Of a DNA stretch of 64,000 nt, positions 1 to 10,640 are shown piece after piece; the stretch's first letter is position 1; every line of letters begins with the position of its first letter. The notes below the pieces were generated by a model. It saw nothing but the letters and a program-made list of their open reading frames with translations, was not told the DNA's origin and did no database searches. The DNA comes from Agarophyton chilense (Eukaryota; Rhodophyta; Florideophyceae; Gracilariales; Gracilariaceae), in the NCBI GenBank assembly GCA_030374765.1, contig JARGXX010000068.1, positions 1,674,001-1,738,000 of the forward strand, in the 5' to 3' direction. The translations under genes and the position numbers were made by a program.

Positions 1-267
1 TGTCCCCAACTCTCTCCAATCACGGGTGGTCTACTTGGCGCATTCTGCGATTAATGGGTCATCCGGCTGACACCCGGATGTACGAGTCCTTACGGCGGGA
101 CTGCTACTGGCCAAAGATGGCTAACGAAGCTTCCTAAACCGTTTGGGACTACCGCGCCTTTGCTCACGTGCGGGGTACCCACTATCAGTCGCAGAAGTAC
201 CTTAAGCTCTTCCACGCCGCGGGCCCCATGGAGTTCGTCGCCATGGACATCATCGGTCCATTCCCTA
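1..267 (+). pseudogene. gypsy-1 integrase, 5' part (zinc-binding domain and start of core)
   Basis: Translation shows a remnant of the HHCC zinc-binding region of a gypsy integrase (GHPADTRMYESLRRDCYWPKM) followed by the start of the catalytic core, GPMEFVAMDIIGPFP, which holds the first catalytic Asp. An in-frame TAA lies near 134, and the Cys pair of the finger is not intact. The reading is broken at 263-267 by the copia target site and resumes at 4702 with KPVNGSQYILIITDWFS, which is where a gypsy integrase should continue. Relative of the integrase of gypsy-3 at 46771-47610, with which it shares KYLKLF.AAGP.EFV. Confidence 0.75.
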
Positions 268-440
268 TGTTATCGGTAGGCCAAATAAGATCGGTAGGCC
301 AAGTAAGCATCGTCACCCTCGGGCGTTATCGATTAGTTTCCCTCCGATATCAGTAGACAAACCGTGCACAGGAGCACCACTATAAGTAAAGGACAAGACC
401 GAGTGAACGGCTTCCTCCATCGAAGTCACTACTGCCAACA
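268..440 (+). repeat. copia 5' LTR
   Basis: A 173-bp direct repeat with TG...CA ends. It is identical to 4529-4701 except for about four substitutions (for example AAATAAG against AAGTAAG near 281, and three changes near 413-427). Short even for copia LTRs. Preceded by the target duplicate CCCTA. Confidence 0.95.
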
Positions 441-442
441 TC

Positions 443-454
443 GGTTATGGGCCC
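443..454 (+). other. copia primer-binding site for half-tRNA initiator Met
   Basis: GGTTATGGGCCC begins two bases after the LTR end. Its complement, GGGCCCATAACC, is the anticodon stem-loop of eukaryotic initiator tRNA-Met, not the tRNA 3' end. Priming from an internally cleaved tRNAi-Met is the known mode of Drosophila copia. Here it is inferred from the sequence match alone. Confidence 0.8.
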
Positions 455-496
455 TGCCTTGAGAACGCCAACATATCCCAGTAACGACAAAAGAAA

Positions 497-1249
497 ATGA
501 GTAGCGACAAGTACCCACTCATCCTCCTGAAAGATAGCAACTATGTGGAGTGGGAAAGTCAGATGAAGCCTCTTCTTATCGGGGAAGATCTGTGGCAGTA
601 TGTCAGCGGTGAAGAGGTACCACCGGAGAGCGAAAAGGCTTTCAAAGAGTGGAACAAAAATAACAACCAAGCAATGGCCAGGATCCTGTGCACGATTGAA
701 TCTAAGGCAAAGCCGGTCATCATGGGAATGAACACTGCTCAAGAAATGTGGAACACCTTGAAACAGAAGTACAAGGCGCGAAATAGAGCAGCGCTGTACA
801 CGATGCGAATCAAAATGAACCAAATGCAACTGGAAGAAGACGAATCAATCCAGGCGTATGCTGATCGTATCGCGCTAATTGAAACCAATATGGCGCGGGC
901 TGGGAAGGTGTTAACAAACGACGAAAAATGTGAGGCACTAATGGCTGGACTACCAGAAGAGTATTCGGCGATGAGGGACTCTTATATAACCAGAGATGAA
1001 ATGCCAGATTTTCTAGAGGTTGTCGCAAGACTCCAGCAGAAGGAACAAGAACTCAAGGCAAGAAAATCTGAGGACAGCAGCAGCACAAAGACATCCTTTT
1101 TCACACGCCGGAACAACGACCGCACAGGCACCGGAAGAAAGAGAAGATTACAGGAAATCATATGTCACCAATGTGGTAAACGTGGGCACATGAGAAGAGA
1201 CTGTTGGCATAAACCACGCAACAAAAAAGGCGGCGAACACGATGGGTAG
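497..1249 (+). CDS. gag: copia Gag polyprotein segment
   Basis: Structural protein of the copia particle, 250 codons. It has the layout of the UBN2/copia gag family: an N-terminal region opening with LKDSNYVEWESQM, a helical central part with LMAGLPEEYSAM, then a basic stretch and one zinc knuckle, CHQCGKRGHMRRDC (CX2CX4HX4C, about residues 222-235), which binds RNA. The ATG at 497 lies 56 bp after the 5' LTR. The frame ends in TAG at 1247-1249 and the pol frame continues in the same phase. The stop is therefore either a programmed readthrough codon or a mutation in a single gag-pol frame; the latter is the usual copia state and seems likelier. Confidence 0.9.
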   Translation: MSSDKYPLILLKDSNYVEWESQMKPLLIGEDLWQYVSGEEVPPESEKAFKEWNKNNNQAMARILCTIESKAKPVIMGMNTAQEMWNTLKQKYKARNRAALYTMRIKMNQMQLEEDESIQAYADRIALIETNMARAGKVLTNDEKCEALMAGLPEEYSAMRDSYITRDEMPDFLEVVARLQQKEQELKARKSEDSSSTKTSFFTRRNNDRTGTGRKRRLQEIICHQCGKRGHMRRDCWHKPRNKKGGEHDG

Positions 1250-1276
1250 GGTGGAAACAACACTGGAACATTCGTA

Positions 1277-4200
1277 ATGTTTACGAAAAGTGACTTTCTC
1301 GGCGGTCCCACGAACGGAAGTACATGGTTTTTAGACAGCTGCGCTAGCGAGCACATGACGCCAATGAAGAGCATCCTAGAGAACTTCAAACCGGCAACTT
1401 GTGAAACGTCAGTAGGAACGGCAGACAAAAAGACATCTTTGGCTGTGAAGGGCAAAGGAGACGTCAGGCTAACATCTATCATAGACAATGCCCAACACGA
1501 CATCGTGTTACAGAACGTGTCCTTTGTCCCAAACCTACGTACAAATCTTATGTCAACAACCGTGCTGACCAGAAAGGGATACTTTATCTCTCTACCCCCA
1601 TACACAAACGAGATAATTGTTGCTAAGGACAACACCAATGTGATGCGCGGATCATCTGTGGGGGTGAATGTTGCATTTATTGAGAGCTTGCGACACAGAG
1701 ACGCTCCGAACGCATTGATGACAATGAATATGAACCTAATGCACTCTCTAATGTGCCACATCAGCTCACCAATCATCGAGAAGATGATCCGCGAAGAGGC
1801 CGCACTTGGCCTTGAAGACCTAAATAAGAAACCAGAGGAACAGGCCTGTGAGTCGTGCGAGCACGGAAAGGCCACAAAGAAGAGCCATAAATCTGTCGAA
1901 TTCCGACATAACTCACTACTCGAACTTGTGCATATGGACCTCATCGGGGAAATATCGCCCCCATCGCTGAAAGGAAACATATACAACCTGGCTGCGCTCG
2001 ACGACGCCACCGGGGCATCTTGGATTCTTCCGTTAAAGAAAAAGAACCATGTCGCAACCCGCATCGATGAATTCCTCACTGACATTGAAGCCACCACAGG
2101 TAAAAAGGTGCAAAAGATACAAAAAATCCGCACGGATAGAGGTGGAGAGTTCATCAGCAAAGAAGTGGAAGCAAAGCTGGCCAGACGCCAAATAAAGCAT
2201 GAGGTCACTGCCCCATATTCACCAGAGTCTAATGGAAGGGCCGAGCGGCTAAACAGAACAATCGTTCAAATGGCAAGAGCAGCCATGCATGATCTAGAAA
2301 AGAGGAACCCCAACTTAAAGAACTCGAAAAAACTCTGGGAAGAAGCATTGCGCACCGCCAATTACGTTCGAAACCGGTGTCTCACAAAGTCCACTCACCC
2401 CAAGTACAAGAACCGAACACCACACGAGGCTCTCACGGGAACTCGACCAAATCTTTCCAACTTGAAAGTCTTCGGCTGTAAGGCGTACATCATGCGCCCA
2501 CCGAATCAACGCCGAACGAAATTCGACGGGAAGGTTTGGAATGGGGTACTAGTCGGATACGGACCCTCAGGCTACCGTGTGTATGTGCCGGAAAGAAACA
2601 GAATATACACATCCCATGACGTACGCTTCGACGAAAGCGAGAAACAACACCCAAGAGAGGCAGAAGAGGAGGTGCACAGCAATGAGTTGGTAGACATTAT
2701 TGAAGCCGACTTTAACACCGCCAGTGACATAGGAAACGGTGAAATCGCTGAAGAGTTACCGGAGTCAGCACCTCACACAGTCAGTGAAAACGAAACCCCG
2801 GCAGAGACAACACGACGGAGTGGACGTAAAAGAAAGCCAACCGAGAAGGCAGGAAACGCGCTGCCTTGGATGTCGAGTTATAGCGCTCTTGCATTCCTGA
2901 CCATAGATCACATTGCAAAAACATCACGTGCTGCACCAGCCACCGCTCACGAGGCCATGGAAGGCAAAGACCGGGCCAAGTGGATTGACGCAATGAAATC
3001 AGAACTGCAGTCTCTGACGGAGCGAAATGTATTTACCGAGGAACGGTTACCAGAACATGCTGAATCCATTCCGTCTAAATGGACATTCGATATAAAGCGC
3101 AACGAAAAGGGCGAGATCATGAGATATAAGACAAGGTTCGTAGCTAAGGGATTCAAACAGAAGTACGGCATAAACTTCTCGGAGGTCTTCGCACCAGTTT
3201 CCCGACTATCAACCTTCCGGATTCTTGTCGCACACGCTGTCAATGCCAATCTCGAGTTAAGGCACATCAATATTAAGACTGCGTTTCTCTACGGAGACCT
3301 AGAAGAGGAGATTTACGTGAAACCGCCGCAGCTACCTGATGAACTCAAAAAAGAATTTGATAATGCCCCGGGAACAGTCTGGAAGCTGCTCAAATCCCTG
3401 TATGGTTTAAAACAGGCGGCAAGAGCATTCTATATGGTATTCTCGAAGGTTCTTGAAGACATCGGCTTTACGAAGGGGAAATCGGACCCCAGCCTTTTTG
3501 TGACCGAGAAAGCCGAGTTTGAAAAACTCTACGTTCTTGTATATGTGAATGATCTACTAACCGCCTGCAAGGGAAACGAAAGACACTCGTGGTTGGTCTG
3601 CAAACTTTCTCCGAGGTTTGAAGTTCGGGATCTCGGCCAAGTTAGACATTTTCTCGGCATTGAAGTGCTTTAGGACACCCGGAACCGCATGGCCACAATT
3701 ACTCAGCGACAGTACGTCAAGGACATTCTGAAAAAGTTCTCGATGAACGAGTGCAAATCATCCGGTGCTCCCATTTTAGCATCTGCCAATCTAACCCTCC
3801 CACCAGGGAACAATCCGAAAGTTCCCTTCCGTGAGCTCGTGGGAGCTCTTTCATACTTGGCCAATGGCACACGCCCCGACATCCAGTTCTCGGTTTCTTT
3901 CTTGTCGCGTTTCACGCACGCCTACTCCGAGGCACACTGGGAGTTGGCAAAGTGTGTGCTGAGATACCTGAAGGGAACCACGGACTACGGTATTCAGTAT
4001 TGCTCAAGTGGAACGTGTGGTACACACAGTGTGATGGGATACTGTGACAGAGATTGGGCTCCGAAGCATTCGGACCGAAAGTCAACTGGTGCCTACGTCT
4101 TCTTGATCGGGAGTGGAGCGGTGTCTTGGCGCTCACAGAAACAGAGCGTCGTAGCTTTGAGCACCGCCGAAGCTGAAGTCATTGCGGAATACAACGCAGC

Positions 4201-4516
4201 CCGTGAAGCTCTGTGGTTGAAGAAAGCCATGAACGACATGGGCGCACCCCAAGACACCATAGACATCCTTGGGGACAACACACGCGCATTAACCATGACT
4301 AGAGAAGACCAGCTGACAGACAAGAATAAGCACATCGACGTTTCGACAATGGCCGTACGCGATTACACGAAGAAAGGACTGGTGGAATTTCACTTTGTCC
4401 CTAGCGAGCACAACGTGTCAGACCCACTGAAAAAGCCGGTTTATGGATCTAAACTCGCAACGCTGAGAGCTATGATGGGGCTCCATTCAATTTTATCCAT
4501 TTCTTGCACGCCTTGA
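1277..4516 (+). pseudogene. pol: copia Pol (protease, integrase, reverse transcriptase, RNase H), inactivated
   Basis: One phase throughout, interrupted by TAG at 3671-3673; the RNase H part resumes at once. Domains in order: aspartic protease (FLDSCASEH, residues 18-26, with Cys where DSG normally has Gly), GAG-pre-integrase zinc region (about 155-205), integrase core with D near 220, D in RTDRGGEF and E in ESNGRAERLNRT, RT, then RNase H (DRKSTGAYVF; STAEAEVIAEY). Two RT catalytic aspartates are replaced: HINIKTAF where copia has a D in place of the N, and YVNDLL (codon 758, AAT) where YVDD is expected. The copy is therefore catalytically dead despite its nearly intact frame. The protein ends just before the polypurine tract. 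Confidence 0.9.
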
Positions 4517-4519
4517 CCT

Positions 4520-4528
4520 AAGGGGGAA
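4520..4528 (+). other. copia polypurine tract
   Basis: AAGGGGGAA directly precedes the 3' LTR. This is the expected plus-strand primer of reverse transcription. Confidence 0.85.
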
Positions 4529-4701
4529 TGTTATCGGTAGGCCAAGTAAGATCGGTAGGCCAAGTAAGCATCGTCACCCTCGGGCGTTATCGATTAGTTT
4601 CCCTCCGATATCAGTAGACAAACCGTGCACAGGAGCACCACTATAAGTAAAGGACAAGACCGAGTGAACGGCTTCCACCATGGAAGTGACTACTGCCAAC
4701 A
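4529..4701 (+). repeat. copia 3' LTR
   Basis: 173-bp partner of 268-440, about 98 percent identical by eye. Followed by target duplicate CCCTA at 4702-4706, after which the gypsy-1 integrase resumes. Confidence 0.95.
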
Positions 4702-5511
4702 CCCTAAGCCCGTTAATGGTTCCCAGTACATACTCATAATTACCGATTGGTTCAGCAGGATATGCCGCGCTCTCTCGCTCCGGTTCACGACCGTCCCAGT
4801 CGTAGCCAAATTGTTTCTCGAACACTGGGTTTACCCGTACGGTATTTCCAATTAATAGTTAACCGATAACTATACCCAGTTCGTCTCGAAGTTTTTCGAG
4901 TCTATCTGTAACGCACTCGGCGTCAAACACGTCCTCACTACGGCGTATCACCCGCAAACAAACGGGAAAGCCGAACGGTTTAACAAGAATTTGGTAAAAC
5001 GCCTGCGTCATTACGTCTCAGACCACCAACCGAGCCGTCACGCGTATGTCCAACCGCTGACGTACGTCTATAATTTGCAGGAACACCGCTTGGTTGGGAC
5101 GTCTCATTTTGCTCTGGTGCTCACGCGTACCACCTGGTGTGGTTATAGATGGGCCCAGCTCCGCCCTGGACCCGGCTACCCCTGCACAACCGACAACGAT
5201 TCAAATGTAGCGGAACACATTGAAACTTCTCAAGGCTACCATCCAAACCACACGGCGTCAACTAACGAAGGCGCAACAGCGCTACAAGGAGGACTTTCAT
5301 AAATCCGTACGGTCTACCTCACAATCAGAACAAGGGCATGAAGTCTTTAAAGACTGTCCAATCTACCGCTCGGATGGTGAAGACCTTGCCGATCAAAACC
5401 GCACCTACTGCGAGTTACTCCATAAGACGTTTGGGCCCTTCAAGGTCATATCCGCTACAAATGATACGGTAACAATCGATGAAGACGATGTACATAATAC
5501 CGCCTGAATCG
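4702..5511 (+). pseudogene. gypsy-1 integrase, 3' part
   Basis: This continues the integrase core cut at 267. LTDNYTQFVSKFF holds the second catalytic Asp, and TTAYHPQTNGKAERFNKN holds the catalytic Glu (near 4974). Downstream are LTYVYNLQEHR and, in another frame, a C-terminal region (TKAQQRYKEDF, then PFKVISATNDTVTIDEDD), clearly related to gypsy-3 at about 47500-47790. Two adjacent stops near 4853-4858 and several frame changes after 5100 make it a pseudogene. Chromodomain follows after about 160 bp. Confidence 0.8.
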
Positions 5512-5669
5512 ATCTCGTGAATAAAGCGCCCCGCCCTCACTTCGGCTCCGTTCCGGTGGCGCAACCTCGTACGTACACGTTTTCTCTGACCCGGACGGCC
5601 CTTTCTCTGACGAACCTCTACCCAACTCTACGACCAATCCCACTGCTTCTCCAACCAGCACAGTGTCTG

Positions 5670-5832
5670 GCATCTTCGGGCGCATCGTCGCTCATCGTCA
5701 CACTCCGAACGGTTTCCTATACCGTGTTCGCTGGTTCGGGTAGAACCCTGCCCACGACACGGAAGAACCGCCGACATATATACCCCAACACTTTGTCCAC
5801 GGCTACTGGTGCCGCGCTAACCGTTCGATTAA
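5670..5832 (+). pseudogene. gypsy-1 chromodomain
   Basis: Translation gives IVAHRHTPNGFLYRVRWFG, a TAG near 5740, then HDTEEPPTYIPQHFVHGYW. This is the chromodomain pattern of beta strands with RVRWFG, acidic-rich turn and C-terminal helix. It closely parallels the chromodomains near 26900 and 48080. In chromoviruses this domain tethers the integrase to modified histone tails and directs insertion into heterochromatin. Confidence 0.7.
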
Positions 5833-6460
5833 TGCTCCATTTTAAGAAGGACGGAAAGAATGGCCACAAGACGGTACATCGCTACCGGTCGGGAAGACCT
5901 TACCGTTCGGGATACTTCGCATGGCATAGCATGGCTTCGACCCCACCTGGGCAGGGCGAAATACCGCTCAGTAGTCGGGCGACGTCCAGATGCATAACAC
6001 TTTTCGCATGGCGAACCGGCATACCGTCGGGCAGTGTAATCCCCCGTGGCGTTTCATATCCAAAGGCGACCACACACCCCACGCCCTCGACACGGCGCGC
6101 CAAGAGAGCCCCTGGATTTGGTTCTCTCTCCCACTTCCGCATGGATCGCAACGATACGCATTACAACCGCTTGGGATTCAAAAACATGTTTGCTGATCAC
6201 GCGTCGCGCACTAACCGCCCAGTCACTTAGACGACTTGGACTTCTTCACCGACAGCAGCAACTTGTTGGAGATCATAAGGCCCCAGATGTCGCTCCCGCG
6301 ACTACCAACCGAAACGGAACCACGTCCGTCACCGCGCGTCATGCCGGGCGTACTGCCACCAGACGGATAAACACATTTTTTCGATTGGCTTTCTGACCTT
6401 TCCAGGGCCGGGCGGTACACCGGACGTAACCACTACGGCAATGGCTCGAAGGCCACCGCA
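5833..6460. other. gypsy-1 3' internal region, no gene recognised
   Basis: Between the chromodomain and the antisense frame. Only short overlapping open frames in several phases; no motif recognised on either strand. Confidence 0.4.
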
Positions 6461-8911
6461 CTATTCAAAACGCATATACACATCCTGTTGCGCCCTACTC
6501 GGTTGAGGCACCACCTCAAGCACCGCCGCGGTGGTATTGAACGACATACGGCTTTCAGCAAACCAAACGGTCACTTCCCAAAGCTCGCTCATCCTGAACA
6601 CCGTCTGGGTGTGTACCGCATGGAGCTGATCGAATTTCTTCCACACAGCTTCGTTAATATCCACCAACCCCAGGGCCGTCCATGACGGAAGCGGGGCCTC
6701 TACCGAAACAACAGGCATGTCCTGGAGAGAAGCTGAATAGTCTCGCCGAAGTGGCAGATTCTCTTCACGGCATGCTCGCGCATGGCCCCGATTAGGTCAA
6801 CCTGGCTCTTTTCCGCACGTCGCAGCGCCCCCTCCGCCACAACCATACGGCGCAACCATACACGGGAAAACACCAGGGCCTGCGCCACATTGGCAGGTCT
6901 TGTTTCACCGATCGGTAGGCAGGCAGTCTGGAGCGCTCCCAACTCGTCTTCCACACCGGTTCTCTCGGTTTGGTCACCTGCCTCAACAGTGTTCACCTTC
7001 TTGGGTGCGGGTGGTGTGGCAACCTCCGCTGCAGTTGGATGCACAGAAACGGGTTCGAAGTAGGATTCCATGATTCCCATGGGAAAGAAATCCGGTTCCG
7101 GTTCGAAAGGCCAAGGCGGAACAGATGTCAAGAAAGGGCAACCGGTCGGAGTGATCCCCACGCTGGAAAAAAGAATCTGCGGGAACGGATCCTCGTAGTA
7201 GTCGTACCACAGGAACCCGGGCATCTTCGTCAAATCTGTTTGCAAGGCGTACTGCGATAGCTTCTCAGCCTCTTCCTGTGGGAAAGAAGTGCTCCGTAGG
7301 ATGTTCTGAAGCATCCCGGGCGAACAGGCACACCAACCGGTACGGGAGCGGCGACAGCCGACCGTACTGCATGTCCTCCCCTCCCCCTTGAAGAATGGCA
7401 CAAGCGCACATCAGCCGAACGAGTACACGGGACGACACTATCGTCGGCCGCCTACAGGAAGGACATGAAGGCGAAAAGAGCCCCCTAGATGTAGGCAAAT
7501 TGTATCATCTTCTGACAGAACGTGTTCGACACCAGAAACTCCCCCGTATGATATGCGATCACCGGCTGCGTGGGCACCACGAGGTCGTGGGTGACGCTGA
7601 ACCTTTTCCAGGCGGAAGGTATAAGCACTTACACACCGACTCGGTCTCTCTTCTGCAAGTCGAAGAACTTGACATTGTGATGGCAGAAGAAATAACCCAT
7701 CGAGGTTCGAATCCGACTCTCCGTTGCACAATTATCACCCCACCACTTACCGGATAACCAGTAGAGCTCGTCAAACGGCGGCTCAAACATTATCAAAGCG
7801 AGCGGATTGGAACCTGCAGCTGGGAACCCGGGATCCTCGGTAATCTTCTTCAAAAGATTCTACAACCATACCTGGTAGTCCCGTTCGTCAACGCACCACC
7901 CCAAAACCTTTTCGCACTTTCCTTTCGTTTTCTCAACCCCCGCACCGGTAACTCCCCGAAAATGGTTCCAACTTTCTTGCCACGACGCGATGCTCGTCAG
8001 TTCCGGGTTCCTTGTTGCCATTTCGGACAAGGTGTGGCTCGCAGGAAGACGCCGGAGTCGCCATGCGTTCAGGTACTGATGACCGTACTAAATATAGTAG
8101 CTCACCGAAAATGGAACTGGCGTCTGCTTCCTGGGCCCCAGATGCGCACCCTCATAGAGGTCATACAACTCTTGTCCCGGTAACGGAGCCGATAGGAAAG
8201 GTGGCGACACGGGCGCATCCACTACGGCAGTACCGGATGGGGACGACCCGCCTTAACCTGCTATACCCCCCGGCTGGTGCGACATCTTCAACACATCAAC
8301 GGCCTCGGTGCCGTCGATGCCCGAGTCCAAACTGACCGGAAATTCGCCTGCACGTCCTTTCATTTATACCTAGGGACATCGAACGGATGTCTTGCGCGAA
8401 AATCAGCGGCGCGGTCCGAACCACACTGTGTCCTGGTACGACCGTACGGAATTGTCCGCCGTGGCACTCGCACGCGCGAATACCAAAGATGGCGGCTCTT
8501 CTGTTGGTTTCAGCAAAATGGACGTCGCTCTACTCAAACGCTCGAGGTTTCGAACGAGATCGCCGCACGATACTTCGAAGCCGACTCCTTTCGAGGGAAT
8601 GGGGATGTCGAATGGCCGCGATCCAACCGAATCCAGTGAGTGTCTGCGCCACACAGTTCGGAGGCTGCGCCGGAGCCTCGCGGGCCAGGGTCAGTTTCCT
8701 GTGAGGGGGCGAAACTGAAGGCTTCGAACGCCGTGTGTTCGCAACCATTGGAACCGGCGCCCAATGCCGCCGCTTGCTCAGCGCAACCTTTCGGAATATT
8801 CGAACATGCATGATCGCTCTCCTTTTTTCGCACTCTGATTACAGACCGTGCGGATGAGTAGGAATGGTATAAAGAAAGGATGGTGGTGTAGACAAGGCTG
8901 TTGACGGCCAC
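6461..8911 (-). pseudogene. decayed antisense reading frame of gypsy-1
   Basis: The minus strand holds a chain of fragments: 8911-8534, pieces between 8330 and 7630, a 233-codon stretch 7401-6700, and 6718-6461. The 7401-6700 piece contains PGMLQNILRSTSF and, about 35 residues on, GFLWYDYYEDPFPQILFS. By eye these resemble PPMLRTIMRQIHLVP and SGNWVYYNPFEGVRIS in the intact antisense protein of gypsy-2 (27512-29242), in the same order. The position (after the chromodomain, before the 3' LTR) and orientation are also the same. The similarity is weak and was not computed. No known domain recognised; function unknown. Confidence 0.45.
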
Positions 8912-9635
8912 TAGCCTACCTCGGGCTGCTGCCAGCTCGAGCGGAGATGCTGAGGCTGGACACGCCGATGATATGATGAGGAAGAACGCCCCACTGCAGA
9001 ACGAATGACTGAATCACTGCACGGGTCTATTTGGATGAAAACTGATACAGCTTTAGTATTTTTTTATGTCATGGTTAGACTAGAGAGGGATTCGCAGTTG
9101 AAACTGAGCCTAGGGGCACCTGAATACCAGAAGTCGGCCGCAGCTTTCCTTCGCTGTAAACGGTGAGCACGCCTCGCCTTTTGTCTTAGTCGTCTGGACA
9201 GATCAGCGGCTATTTCAAACGGTTCTACTACAGGTTTTCAAACGATCTCTTCCCTCCGCACGTTCTCGACCCTGCCTGGTGGCAACGACCGCCCATTCCA
9301 CCTACAGCCAATCGGTGCTTCCGTTCGTTTGCGTGATACACTCACACACTACGCTCAACCGCTCGGTACAATCCTGATTTTAGGAACTACTTCATAGAGT
9401 GCATGGTTACAGGGCACTAAATGTCATTGTTTTGTGTTCTGCATATTATTACTAGTGTCTTTTTTCTTCCAAGACACCTTTCTACCTAGTCATGAACATG
9501 CATTGAACTCATACATAACAATGTAAACAAACGCAAGTTGACTACGAACTGCAGCTCGGGTTTGATAATTGACGAGATGATTAGCAACACTAAGAAAGCA
9601 ACCTCGTTTGTAGTGATTGGTTGGAAGTATTTTGC
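8912..9635. other. no gene seen
   Basis: AT-richer than the gypsy-1 body to its left, so the element's 3' boundary probably lies near 8900-9000. I see no LTR terminus pair, gene or RNA gene here. Confidence 0.4.
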
Positions 9636-10640
9636 CTAACTGACGAAAAATATACTTTCAGATCGCGCTGTCGCCACTCGGCGCTTTGCCGTTCGCATGG
9701 ATAAATTTCCTGTAGTGCGAGCTGAACTGCGGCAGAAATACGTGATTTGGGAATAGTGCCCCAATCGTTTACCTTTCGGGCTCAGAAACCTTTCATTATC
9801 GTCGATCTCGTATCGTTGACGAATGCACTGTCCCCCAACACTGAATACCCTGGAGACGTGTGGCAGTCTGCAATGAGTGATAGCCAGTAGAGTCCGGAAA
9901 GATACGCCAACATTTTGTCCTGCATGCTCCTCAGATATTTGACGCCAAAATGGATGATCAAGAAGGTTTGTTGCCTCTACACGCTGTGTCACGGAATCGT
10001 AGAAGGCATTTTGTGTTTCAGCGTCTTCAAAATCCTCGCAAGCTAGACGTGCTTCATCGCTGACACCGAAAATACCTCGAAGAGCGAACAAATGTACACT
10101 GTTTATTTGGAGTATCTGTGTGGATTCTTCCATTTCCTGTGAAGTTGGCCATTGAATTCGAAATTCAGAATTCTTTTTGTCTAGAGCAAGAGCCCATATA
10201 ATATCCATCGCATTGTTTAACTACTGTGGTATTGAAGGTGTTAAGCCGAAAACGGGACCAAACGCGTAATCGACATCGCCTGTCTTCATGTACCATATTG
10301 TAATTCCGAGCAAGTCTTCTGTTTAGAGCAAGGGTTTTCTTCCCTGCGTTCCATTTTTCACTTGCAAAGGAGAACCTCTCTGACCCGTGAAACGTGCGAT
10401 CTCAACCCAGGGCAGTAGATTGCGAAGGAAAAGAGATTGCAGAAACCTTGTAGCTACAACACATTCGGTTTCTGTACCGGCCAGCAACAGTTCACGACAC
10501 AATGTTGTATGAAAGAAAGGGTGAATGATACCGGAACGAAGAAATATGACATCTTTACTGAGTCTTTGTTTTGTACGCAAGCGCCGTTTGCGTTATTGTA
10601 TGTGGTATTGGAGGAGAAGAATTTGAATCAGTAAACCTGA
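9636..10640 (-). pseudogene. Harbinger/PIF-like DDE transposase relic
   Basis: One minus-strand phase, interrupted by TAA at 10323-10325 and a TAG near 10221. It reads TEDLLGITIWYMKTGDVDYAFGPVFGL, then IQWPTSQEMEESTQIL, LRGIFGVSDEARLACEDFED and AETQNAFYDSVTQRVEATNLL. These blocks match my recollection of DDE_Tnp_4-type Harbinger transposases of protists, where a helical N-terminal domain is followed by 'GIFAVTDG..P..DY.D...QNAYFEG.T...EVTNLL' around the first catalytic Asp. Here that Asp position reads VSDEAR. The part after about 9960 does not follow the expected pattern, so another frame change is likely. The companion DNA-binding protein is not seen. Confidence 0.55.

Larger units (their letters stand above)
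268..4701 (+). mobile_element. complete Ty1/copia retrotransposon nested in gypsy-1
   Basis: A 4434-bp element bounded by two 173-bp LTRs (268-440 and 4529-4701) that start TGTTATCGG and end CCAACA. The LTRs differ at about four positions. It is flanked by a perfect 5-bp target duplication, CCCTA (263-267 and 4702-4706). A primer site (443-454), gag (497-1249), pol (1277-4516) and a polypurine tract AAGGGGGAA (4520-4528) are in the expected order. Gag and pol lie in one frame, separated by TAG stops. Both RT catalytic aspartates have become Asn, so it cannot now transpose on its own enzyme. Confidence 0.95.
1..8911 (+). mobile_element. Ty3/gypsy chromovirus gypsy-1, left-truncated by the window edge
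   Basis: This is the remainder of a Ty3/gypsy element, read on the plus strand. The order is integrase zinc-binding domain and start of the catalytic core (1-267), a nested copia element (268-4701), the rest of the integrase (4702 to about 5511), a chromodomain (about 5670-5832), then a decayed reading frame on the opposite strand (6461-8911). This order matches gypsy-2 further right. Every sense frame carries stops, so the element is dead. I cannot place its LTRs: the 5' end lies outside the window and I see no partner for a 3' LTR. The right limit is set by the last antisense fragment and is approximate. Confidence 0.65.

Noticed and set aside
1165-2208. 347-codon open frame on the minus strand across copia gag-pol
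   Set aside because: It is the mirror of the integrase coding frame, shows no motif and crosses the gag-pol junction. Unlike the gypsy-2 antisense ORF it lies opposite conserved coding sequence.
7700-7730. tRNA gene (GGTTCGAATCC near 7709)
   Set aside because: T-arm stem does not pair, no D-arm or anticodon arm nearby; lies within the gypsy-1 antisense region.
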